Source: JBCBEX01 sp038528235 (GTDB lineage: Bacteria > Bacteroidota > Rhodothermia > Rhodothermales > Rubricoccaceae). From it: a stretch of 14,719 bases of DNA. The notes beneath the pieces are model-generated. The model did not search any database, was not told the origin of the DNA, and was given only the letters and a program-made list of their open reading frames with translations. Location: positions 1 through 14,719 of the forward strand of contig JBCBEX010000100.1 in NCBI GenBank assembly GCA_038528235.1, written 5' to 3'. Made by a program: the position numbers and the translations under genes. Shown here piece after piece: positions 7,971 through 14,033 of this stretch (positions within the stretch are counted from its first letter, which is position 1; every line of letters begins with the position of its first letter).

Positions 7971-9011
7971 ATGACCACGACCTCCATCCAGACCCCGATG
8001 CCCACGCGCCAACTCGGCACCGACGGGCCCCGCGCCTCCGCGCTCGCCCTCGGCCTCATGGGCATGTCCGACCTCTACGGCCCCGCCGACCGCGCCGAGT
8101 CCATCGCCACGATCCACGCCGCGCTCGACGCGGGTGTCACGCTCCTGGACACGGGCGACTTCTACGGGATGGGCCACAACGAACTTCTTCTCCGCGAGGC
8201 GCTCCATCAACGAGGCGCTCTGCAGGGTCGCAACCGCGAGGGCATCCAGATCAGCGTCAAGTTCGGCGCGCTGCGCGGGCCGGACGGCTCGTGGCTCGGC
8301 ATTGACGGGCGGCCTGCCGCCGTCAAGAACGCGCTCGCCTACACGCTCCAGCGCCTCGGCACCGACTACGTCGACACCTACCGCCTCGCGCGCCTCGACC
8401 CGAGCGTACCCATCGAGGACACCGTCGGCGCGATCAAAGAACTGATCGAAGCGGGCTACGTCCGCCATGTCGGGCTCTCCGAAGCGGGCGCCGACACGAT
8501 CCGCCGCGCGCACGCCGTCCACCCGGTGAGCGATCTCCAGATCGAGTACTCCCTCATCTCGCGCGGCATCGAAGACGAGATCCTCCCGACGACGCGCGAA
8601 CTCGGCATCGGGATCACGGCCTATGGCGTGCTCTCGCGCGGGCTCCTCTCGGGCCACTGGACGCCCGAGCGCTCCGAGACGAGCCGCGACTTCCGCGCGG
8701 TCCTACCGCGCTTCCACGGCGAGAACCTGCAGCAGAACCTCGCGCTCGTCGAGGCGCTGCGCGGGATCGCCGAGGCAAAGGGCGCAACCGTCGCGCAGGT
8801 CGCGATCGCGTGGGTGCTCTCCCGGGGCGAAGACATCGTGCCGCTCGTGGGAGCCCGCAGCCGGACGCGTCTCAGTGAGTCGCTCGGGGCCGTCGCGGTG
8901 ACGCTCACCGACGCCGACCTCGCGCAGATCGAGCAGGCCGTGCCGAAGGGGGCCGCCGCTGGGACGCGCTACGCCGAAGGTCAAATGGCGATGCTCGACA
9001 GCGAACGCTAG
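7971..9011 (+). CDS. Aldo/keto reductase with Ala at the expected catalytic His position
   Basis: 346 residues from ATG 7971, within the usual 320-350 for short-chain-independent NADPH aldo/keto reductases (TIM barrel, cytoplasmic). Visible hallmarks: N-terminal RQLGTDGPRASALALGLMGMS; the DTGDFYG motif with D60 and Y65 of the catalytic tetrad; K97 in QISVKFG; RLGTDYVDTYRLARLDP; GYVRHVGLSEAGADTI; the LQIEYSLISR strand; and the cofactor-phosphate segment PLVGARSRTRLSESLGA (291-307). The fourth tetrad residue, normally His in (Y)xxHRxD, is A140 here. I recall a subfamily with 'LARLDP' or 'PARLDP' at this place, so it may be a subfamily trait rather than a defect. The substrate cannot be told from sequence. 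The AraC-type gene upstream on the same strand is a candidate regulator. A strong hairpin follows the stop. No Shine-Dalgarno is seen. Confidence 0.94.
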   Translation: MTTTSIQTPMPTRQLGTDGPRASALALGLMGMSDLYGPADRAESIATIHAALDAGVTLLDTGDFYGMGHNELLLREALHQRGALQGRNREGIQISVKFGALRGPDGSWLGIDGRPAAVKNALAYTLQRLGTDYVDTYRLARLDPSVPIEDTVGAIKELIEAGYVRHVGLSEAGADTIRRAHAVHPVSDLQIEYSLISRGIEDEILPTTRELGIGITAYGVLSRGLLSGHWTPERSETSRDFRAVLPRFHGENLQQNLALVEALRGIAEAKGATVAQVAIAWVLSRGEDIVPLVGARSRTRLSESLGAVAVTLTDADLAQIEQAVPKGAAAGTRYAEGQMAMLDSER

Positions 9012-9032
9012 ACCGCATCGGACGTACGACCA

Positions 9033-9065
9033 CGAAGCCGCTCGCCAGCGATGGGAGCGGCTTCG
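9033..9065 (+). terminator. Strong hairpin after the aldo/keto reductase gene, likely terminator without T-run
   Basis: CGAAGCCGCTC (9033-9043) pairs perfectly with GAGCGGCTTCG (9055-9065), an 11-bp stem with an 11-base loop, starting 22 bases after the reductase stop. It is followed by CTGTG rather than a T-run, so it is either a non-canonical terminator or an RNA 3'-end stabiliser. It separates the reductase from the GroES-like gene. Confidence 0.5.
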
Positions 9066-9093
9066 CTGTGACCGAACGCGCTCGGTCGGCGTG

Positions 9094-9101
9094 TACCTTG
9101 G
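9094..9101 (+). promoter_or_regulatory. Candidate -7 box for the GroES-like gene
   Basis: TACCTTGG resembles the Bacteroidota TAnnTTTG element and lies 26 bases before the ATG at 9128, a sensible leader length. No good TTG-type -33 element is present at the expected distance, so the call is weak. Confidence 0.3.
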
Positions 9102-9127
9102 CGTTGCCCCCACGTATCCCAACCGCT

Positions 9128-9508
9128 ATGCCTCTCGAATCGCTCCTCGTCGTCGGCGACCGCGTGCTCGTGCGCCCAGAAGAAGCCGACAGCCAGACGC
9201 AGGCCGGGCTCTACCTCCCGGCGAGCGTGCGCGCTAAGCAGCGCGTCCAGGCTGGCCGCGTAGTCAAAACTGGGCCTGGCCACATGATGCCGAACCCCGA
9301 GTTCTCCGACGCTGAGCCGTGGGCGCCCGAGCGCCCTGCGGTGCGCTACCTCCCGCTCCAGGCCGAGCCCGGCGACCTCGCCCTGTTTCTCCAGGAGAAG
9401 GCCATCGAACTGGAATACGACGGCGAGCAGTACCTCATCCTGCCGCACGAGGCCATCCTCGCGCTCGTGCGCCCCGACGCTTCGCCGTCGCTCGACGACC
9501 TCTTCTAG
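9128..9508 (+). CDS. GroES-like (Cpn10 family) co-chaperonin paralogue with internal insertion
   Basis: 126 residues from ATG 9128. The frame is open further up to a GTG at 9068, but that part overlaps the preceding hairpin and adds no domain. The Cpn10 fold is seen from residue 6: LLVVGDRVLVRPEEAD, a mobile-loop region (about 20-38, SQTQAGLYLPASVRAKQ, where LYL takes the place of the GroEL-binding IVL), then VQAGRVVKTGPG. The normal continuation resumes at about 78 (LQAEPGDLALF...GEQYLILPHEAILALVR). Between them, about 52-77 is an insert (HMMPNPEFSDAEPWAPERP) that makes it longer than the usual 95-100. The tail SPSLDDLF is acidic. Family role: heptameric lid on GroEL in the cytoplasm. With no groEL beside it, this is probably a secondary GroES-like protein; whether it works with GroEL is unknown. 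Confidence 0.86.
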   Translation: MPLESLLVVGDRVLVRPEEADSQTQAGLYLPASVRAKQRVQAGRVVKTGPGHMMPNPEFSDAEPWAPERPAVRYLPLQAEPGDLALFLQEKAIELEYDGEQYLILPHEAILALVRPDASPSLDDLF

Positions 9509-9544
9509 GTCGCGCATTCAGAAGAAGCGCTTCGTGGCGGAGGA

Positions 9545-11932
9545 TTACATCGAGTGGGCGGTGTGCTCCGTCGGCATGTCGAGGCGGAAAGGGACAGGTG
9601 GACGGTCGAGGCGCTCGGCAGGCTGGCCCTGAACGAGGCGATAGGTGCCGCCTAGTTCGAGCGCGTCGTAGGTCTGCACGGTGCCAGTCGCATCGGGCCA
9701 CGCTACCGCCAGCGATACGATCCGAGCAGCGTCGCCCAGCCCGATGGTCTGCCGGAGCGCGTTCGCGCCGAAGGAGCCGCCCGTCGAGACGGTCCGCGTG
9801 ATCGTCCGCTCGGTGCCGCGCGCGTCGGCGACGGTGAGCCGCAGCCGGGCCCCGATGGCGCTCCGGTTCGAGCCTTGGCCTATGTTGAATGCCGGGTCGC
9901 CTTCTAGTATCAGTGTCACATGCGCCTGGCCGAAGCCCGGGTTCTCGAAGAGCGCGTTCGGGAACACATCGCCCTCGACAGCCCCGCCCATGACCGCATA
10001 GACATCCTCATCACCGTCCCGGTCGAGGTCGGCGAACGCGATACCGTGGCCCTTTTGGAGGTGCCCGAAGCCGCCGTCCATCGTCACCTCCTCGAACGTG
10101 CCGGTCGGGCCACCGAGGAACATCCGGTTGGGCACGAGCGAGCGCATGTCCGGCGCGCCCGTCCCGACGTAGGCGTCGAGCCAGCCGTCGCCGTTGAGGT
10201 CGCCGAAACTGCTGCCCATCCCGAAGACGACGCGGTCGAGGCCAGTCTCAGCAGTCACGTCGGTGAAGGCCGGTAGACCCGCCTCATCGGTGCCGTCGTT
10301 CCGATAGAGACGCGGGCGTTCGGCTTGCGATGCTTCGCCGAGAAACTCGCGGGCGACCTGGCCCGCTACGTCCTCAAAGAAGCGTGCGTCGTAGGAGACA
10401 ACAAACAGGTCCTCATCGCCGTCGTGGTCGTAGTCCCACCACCACGTCGGGAACGAGAACGTCGGTGCCTGCACGCCCGCCTGGGCCGCTACTTCCTCGA
10501 ATAGGGTGCCTTCGCGGTTGAGGAAGAGCAGGTTGTCGCCGCCGAGGACCGAGACATAGAGGTCAGGCCAGCCATCGTCGTTCGCGTCGCCGAAGGCCGC
10601 GCCCTTGACGAAGGCATCGACGGTGAGGCCAAGGTCCGCAGCGCGCTCCGTGAATACGCCGGTGCCGTCGTTGAGGTAGAGGTGCGACGGGTGCCGCTGC
10701 CCCGCCGCCGCGTCGCCTACGCCTAGCTCGGCGTACGACCCCATCGACTCGTGCCCGACGAAGAGGTCGAGGTCGCCGTCGCGGTCCACGTCGGCCCAGG
10801 CAGCCACCTGTGTCGGATGCCCCGCGCCGAACGCCGTGCTGCCCAGCCCAGACGCTGCGGTCACGTCCTCGAACGTCCCGTCACCGTTGTTGCGCAGGAG
10901 CGAGTTGGGGTGCGTGCCGACCGCCCCGAGCCACGCGCCGCGCAGCACCAGCACGTCCGTGTCGCCGTCGTTGTCGATGTCGGCGTGCGTCGTGTTGAGC
11001 CCGCTCACGATGCCGTCGAGGCCGCCGGCCTGCGTGTGATCGCGGTAGCCGCCCGCCCCATCGGCGAGGAAGAGCCGCACGTTCTCGTCGAGGCCGTAGG
11101 CGCTCATGAACAGGTCGAGGTGGCCGTCCCCGTCGAAGTCGGCTACCGAGATGCCACCCGAGAGGCCGTCCACGTCCAGGCCTAGCTTCGGTGCCACGTT
11201 CTCGAAGCGCGGGAGCGCCGGACGGGCGGGACGTTCAAAGCCAGGAACGCGGAGGTCAGCGGGCACGCCCTCGGGGTACTCGCCTACGGCGATGTACGCG
11301 AGATTCAGCAGGTATCGACTGCCGAGGTCACTGGGGAAGCGGCGAGCGAGGGCGGTGTAGAGCCGGATCGCGGTGCGGGCATGCGTCTCGTCGGTGTGCT
11401 CAGCCTCGGGTGCGAAGGGGAGGATGCAGACAGCTCCGTTGTGGTTGGTGAGGCAGTTTTCCTGCTCGGCGAGGCGGAGGTGGCTGAGCGCGAGGAGGTC
11501 CACGAGCGGCTTGGTGCGCGGCGAGAGCGCCCCGGGTGCCCGCGGGTCCGTCGGCATCGCGTCGGTGCCGATCTGCTCGGGGCGCAGGCCCACTTGCCGC
11601 AGGAGGTCCTCGGTCTCGACGATGGCCGCGCGCGAGTCGCCCGCGTCAAGCACTTCCTCGGCGAAGGCGTAGCGCAGCGAGAACGCCTGCGGCCCGACGA
11701 CGCGCATGAGCCGGGCCCGAATCGCCTCGGCCCGGCGCCGGTTGCGGTGGAAGTAGGGCGTGGGCGTCGCGTTCGCGGAGTCCACGATGGCCGCCAACGC
11801 GGCAACCATTCCCGCAGTACCGTCTGCTTCTAGCGAGGTAGCGCCCTCGTTTTCCGAGGCCGTACCACAGCCAGCGGCGAGCACAAGGGAGAGAAGGAGC
11901 ACGGCGACTCCCCCCGATTGACGCACCTGCAC
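9545..11932 (-). CDS. CRTAC1/ASPIC-UnbV family FG-GAP repeat lipoprotein
   Basis: 795 residues from GTG 11932; GTG 11926 (793 aa) and ATG 12028 (827 aa) are alternatives. I prefer the GTG because it gives a compact lipoprotein signal (hydrophobic VAVLLLSLVLAAG before C22), while the ATG would add 32 Arg-rich residues encoded across a perfect hairpin (11943-11970). Residues 25-235 are mostly helical and TPR-like (RLYTALARRFPSDLG...LNLAYIAVGE) and include C160-LTNHNGAV-C169. FG-GAP/VCBS repeats with Asp-rich calcium-type loops follow (about 240-680: VADFDGDGHLDLF, ADIDNDGDTDVLV, ADVDRDGDLDLFVG, GDANDDGWPDLYV, ADLDRDGDEDVYAV). The C-terminal ASPIC/UnbV domain is at about 685-765 (NRSAIGARLRL...GGSFGANALRQTIGLG). 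It is probably anchored in the outer membrane or periplasm; no enzymatic function is established for the family. It is convergent with the GroES-like gene, 36 bases apart. Confidence 0.92.
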   Translation of the reverse strand: MQVRQSGGVAVLLLSLVLAAGCGTASENEGATSLEADGTAGMVAALAAIVDSANATPTPYFHRNRRRAEAIRARLMRVVGPQAFSLRYAFAEEVLDAGDSRAAIVETEDLLRQVGLRPEQIGTDAMPTDPRAPGALSPRTKPLVDLLALSHLRLAEQENCLTNHNGAVCILPFAPEAEHTDETHARTAIRLYTALARRFPSDLGSRYLLNLAYIAVGEYPEGVPADLRVPGFERPARPALPRFENVAPKLGLDVDGLSGGISVADFDGDGHLDLFMSAYGLDENVRLFLADGAGGYRDHTQAGGLDGIVSGLNTTHADIDNDGDTDVLVLRGAWLGAVGTHPNSLLRNNGDGTFEDVTAASGLGSTAFGAGHPTQVAAWADVDRDGDLDLFVGHESMGSYAELGVGDAAAGQRHPSHLYLNDGTGVFTERAADLGLTVDAFVKGAAFGDANDDGWPDLYVSVLGGDNLLFLNREGTLFEEVAAQAGVQAPTFSFPTWWWDYDHDGDEDLFVVSYDARFFEDVAGQVAREFLGEASQAERPRLYRNDGTDEAGLPAFTDVTAETGLDRVVFGMGSSFGDLNGDGWLDAYVGTGAPDMRSLVPNRMFLGGPTGTFEEVTMDGGFGHLQKGHGIAFADLDRDGDEDVYAVMGGAVEGDVFPNALFENPGFGQAHVTLILEGDPAFNIGQGSNRSAIGARLRLTVADARGTERTITRTVSTGGSFGANALRQTIGLGDAARIVSLAVAWPDATGTVQTYDALELGGTYRLVQGQPAERLDRPPVPFRLDMPTEHTAHSM

Positions 11933-11942
11933 GGTGGTCAGG

Positions 11943-11970
11943 CTGTCCCCCTCGCTCGCGAGGGGGACAG
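11943..11970. repeat. Perfect 13-bp palindromic hairpin upstream of the CRTAC1 lipoprotein start
   Basis: CTGTCCCCCTCGC (11943-11955), spacer TC, GCGAGGGGGACAG (11958-11970): a perfect 13-bp inverted repeat. It ends ten bases before the GTG at 11932 on the minus strand. It shares a CCCTCGC/GCGAGGG core with the palindrome at 13727-13744, which suggests a dispersed intergenic repeat family. In RNA it would form a very stable stem in the leader, near the ribosome entry site. Confidence 0.7.
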
Positions 11971-12085
11971 TTCGAAGAGCGGAGCGCCGCCAGGCGCGGA
12001 GACGATGAGAACGGGGGGAGCGAAGCATGGCAGAGAATAACCTTGAACCGTGAACGGCACCCTGTAGCGCACGCGGCCCACGACG

Positions 12086-12113
12086 TTCCCGCCACGCCCG
12101 ATTCGTACCTTTC
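12086..12113 (+). promoter_or_regulatory. Candidate promoter of glyQS
   Basis: TTC at 12086-12088 (near the -33 TTG) and TACCTTTC at 12106-12113 (near the -7 TAnnTTTG) are separated by 17 bases, close to Bacteroidota spacing. The predicted start of RNA near 12120 would give an 85-base leader that contains the terminator-like hairpin at 12128-12154. Confidence 0.35.
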
Positions 12114-12127
12114 GCCAACGATTCTGA

Positions 12128-12154
12128 GACATCCCGCGCCGGGGTGTCTTTTTT
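12128..12154 (+). terminator. Intrinsic-terminator-like hairpin in the glyQS leader
   Basis: GACATCCCG (12128-12136) pairs with CGGGGTGTC (12140-12148) as a 9-bp stem with one T-G wobble and a three-base loop. Six Ts follow at 12149-12154. It reads correctly only on the plus strand. No plus-strand gene ends nearby, because the upstream neighbour is divergent. It may therefore attenuate glyQS or end a short leader RNA. Confidence 0.6.
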
Positions 12155-12204
12155 AGTAGGACGCGACTCCTCCCTTTCCGCCCCCCGTCTCTGACGCCTC
12201 GATC

Positions 12205-13656
12205 ATGGCCGACACCCTCGACACCATCGTCTCCCTTGCGAAGCGCCGCGGCTTCCTCTTCCAGTCCTCCGAGATCTACGGCGGCCTCGCCGCGACCTAC
12301 GACTACGGCCCGCTCGGCGTCGAACTGAAGCGCCGCGTTCAGGACCGCTGGTGGCGCGCGATGGTCTACGAGCACGACAACGTCGAGGGCCTCGACGCGG
12401 CCATCCTCATGCACCCGACCGTCTGGAAGGCGTCGGGCCACGTGGACGCGTTCAACGACCCGATGATCGACGACAAGCAGTCGAAGAAGCGCTACCGCGC
12501 CGACCAACTCATCGAAGGCCACATCGCGAAGCTGCGCAAGAAGGGCAAGGATGACGGGGCCGACGCCGTCTACGAGCGCTTCGTCCGCGCGCTCCACGCC
12601 GACGACCTGTCGCAGGCGCTCTTCGACATCATCCAGGACGAGGGCATCCGCGCCCCTGACTCCGGCGCGTTCGACTGGACCGCCGTGCGTCAGTTTAACC
12701 TCATGTTCGAGACGCAGCTCGGCGCGCTCGCGGAGGGCGACAGCACGGTCTACCTCCGCCCCGAGACGGCGCAGGGCATCTTCGTCAACTTCCACAACGT
12801 CCAGCAGACGAGCCGCCAGCAGGTGCCCTTCGGCATCGCACAGATCGGGAAGGCGTTCCGTAACGAGATCGTCGCGCGGCAGTTCATCTTCCGCATGCGC
12901 GAGTTCGAGCAGATGGAGATGCAGTACTTCGTCAAGCCCGGCGACCAGAGGGACGCCTACGCCGCGTGGTCAGAAAAGCGGATGGGCTGGCACGTCGGCA
13001 ACGGCATTCGCACGAGCAAGCTGCGCTGGCACGAGCACGAGAAGCTCGCCCACTACGCCGACGCGGCCCAGGACGTGCAGTACGAGTTCCCCTTCGGCTG
13101 GAACGAAGTCGAGGGCATCCACTCGCGCACGGACTTCGACCTGAAGGGCCACCAGGAGCACTCCGGCAAGAAGATGGAGTACTTCGACCCGCACACGAAG
13201 GAGCGCTACATCCCCTACGTCGTCGAGACGTCCGTCGGCCTCGACCGCACGATCCTGATGGTGGTCTGCGATGCCTACCGTGAGGAGGAGGTCGCCGATC
13301 ACAATGGCAAGGTGGCGAAGCGGACCGTGATGAAGTTCCAGCCGCAGCTCGCGCCCTTCACGGCGGCGATCTTCCCGCTCGTCAAGAAGGACGGCATGCC
13401 CGAGCGTGCCGAGGCTATCGCGGCCGACCTGCGCGGGCGGTTCAACGTGATGTACGACGAGAAGGGCTCCGTCGGCAAGCGCTACCGCCGCATGGACGAG
13501 ATCGGCACGCCCTACTGCCTCACCATCGACGGCGACACGCTGGAGGACGGCACCGTGACCATCCGCGACCGCGACTCGCTGGAGCAGGTTCGCATCCCCG
13601 CTGAGCGCGCCGCCGAGGTCATCCAGCAGCGCATCGACGCCTGGACGCCGGAGTGA
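12205..13656 (+). CDS. glyQS: Glycine--tRNA ligase, alpha2 (homodimeric) type
   Basis: 483 residues from ATG 12205, matching the usual 460-490 of the single-chain dimeric form rather than the separate alpha/beta chains of many bacteria. It charges tRNA-Gly with glycine using ATP in the cytoplasm (class II synthetase, essential). Visible landmarks: N-terminal AKRRGFLFQSSEIYGG and YDYGPLG; motif 1 around HPTVWKASGHVDAFNDP; YLRPETAQGIF (183-193); motif 2 FRNEIVARQFIFRMREFEQME (218-238, with R219 and E221); WHEHEKLAHYA; and motif 3 VGLDRTILMV with R348. The C-terminal anticodon-binding domain starts near LAPFTAAIFPLVKKDG and contains GSVGKRYRRMDEIGTPYC. All key residues look intact. It is monocistronic by layout: the upstream gene is divergent and a repeat-containing gap follows. 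The leader carries a terminator-like hairpin but none of the conserved T-box sequence used by Firmicutes glyQS. Confidence 0.97.
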   Translation: MADTLDTIVSLAKRRGFLFQSSEIYGGLAATYDYGPLGVELKRRVQDRWWRAMVYEHDNVEGLDAAILMHPTVWKASGHVDAFNDPMIDDKQSKKRYRADQLIEGHIAKLRKKGKDDGADAVYERFVRALHADDLSQALFDIIQDEGIRAPDSGAFDWTAVRQFNLMFETQLGALAEGDSTVYLRPETAQGIFVNFHNVQQTSRQQVPFGIAQIGKAFRNEIVARQFIFRMREFEQMEMQYFVKPGDQRDAYAAWSEKRMGWHVGNGIRTSKLRWHEHEKLAHYADAAQDVQYEFPFGWNEVEGIHSRTDFDLKGHQEHSGKKMEYFDPHTKERYIPYVVETSVGLDRTILMVVCDAYREEEVADHNGKVAKRTVMKFQPQLAPFTAAIFPLVKKDGMPERAEAIAADLRGRFNVMYDEKGSVGKRYRRMDEIGTPYCLTIDGDTLEDGTVTIRDRDSLEQVRIPAERAAEVIQQRIDAWTPE

Positions 13657-13683
13657 GCCGAGGAAGCGACGACCTCGCGGCTG

Positions 13684-13828
13684 TGTCATCCTGAGCGGAG
13701 CCGGAACGGCGGAGTCGAAGAGCCTGCCCTCGCGAACGCGAGGGATCTACGGGCCAGCTTGGAGGCCTCGCCTTAAGCGTTGAGATAGACAGAAATCCTT
13801 CGGCTCACTCCGCTCGCTCAGGATGACA
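13684..13828. repeat. Intergenic element bounded by inverted TGTCATCCTGAGC repeats
   Basis: TGTCATCCTGAGC (13684-13696) and its exact complement GCTCAGGATGACA (13816-13828) bound a 145-base stretch. The left arm continues as GGAG; the right arm is preceded by CTCCGCTC, so pairing extends with a four-base insertion. Inside is a perfect palindrome CCCTCGCG-AA-CGCGAGGG (13727-13744). 'TGTCATCCTGAGCGGAG...' is a motif I recall as a common dispersed intergenic repeat in Bacteroidota and other bacteria. There is no transposase, so this is either a MITE-like unit or two opposed copies of a short repeat. Confidence 0.6.
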
Positions 13829-13996
13829 TCGTCGGGGAAAAGCGGCGTGAGTGGGGAGACGACGAAATTGACGAGGCGCAGGTACCCAGAGAGATAGGGC
13901 AGGGGGCAGTCGCGCACCCCGGTAAAACGGCGGGCATCCCTCGAAATCCGCCCTTGGTCGCGCAGGATTTGCCTAGAACCGCGCGGCGCAGGCGGC

Positions 13997-14004
13997 TAGG
14001 TTGG
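13997..14004 (+). promoter_or_regulatory. Candidate -7 box for the FG-GAP gene at 14034
   Basis: TAGGTTGG resembles TAnnTTTG and lies 29 bases before the ATG. The nearest TTTG (13968-13971) is 25 bases upstream, longer than the 19-21 expected, so support is weak. Confidence 0.25.
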
Positions 14005-14033
14005 CGGCGTATTCGTTCACCAGCCCCAACCCC

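Larger units (their letters stand above)
11933..12204. promoter_or_regulatory. Divergent region between CRTAC1 lipoprotein and glyQS
   Basis: The 272 bases contain the 13-bp hairpin (11943-11970), the candidate glyQS promoter (12086-12113) and a terminator-like hairpin with six Ts (12128-12154). For the minus-strand gene, the sequence around 12031-12040 reads TTATTCTCTG, a poor -7 match. If used, transcription would begin near 12026 and the GTG at 11932, not the ATG at 12028, would be the start. No Shine-Dalgarno is visible for either gene. Confidence 0.4.
13657..14033. other. Intergenic region holding an inverted-repeat element and the promoter of the last gene
   Basis: 377 bases with no supported gene or RNA. 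13684-13828 is occupied by an inverted-repeat element. 13829-14033 is unannotated sequence that should contain the promoter of the FG-GAP gene at 14034. I see no terminator with a T-run after glyQS. GCCGAGG...CCTCGCGGC (from 13657) is a possible imperfect hairpin just after the glyQS stop. Confidence 0.5.

Noticed and set aside
7628..8065. Minus-strand 145-codon open frame containing CHPGLDPGSR
   Set aside because: The peptide is a well-known spurious translation of an intergenic repeat; the frame also overlaps the araC-type 3' end and the reductase start and shows no domain.
7956..8657. Minus-strand 233-codon open frame opposite the aldo/keto reductase
   Set aside because: Antisense shadow of a well-supported enzyme; no domain or signal seen.
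12120..12204. T-box riboswitch upstream of glyQS
   Set aside because: The leader is too short, and the conserved T-box sequence and specifier/antiterminator structure are absent; only a simple terminator-like hairpin is present.
11938..12795. Minus-strand 285-codon open frame running from inside glyQS toward the lipoprotein start
   Set aside because: It overlaps conserved glyQS coding sequence and the intergenic hairpins, and its sequence resembles no known protein.
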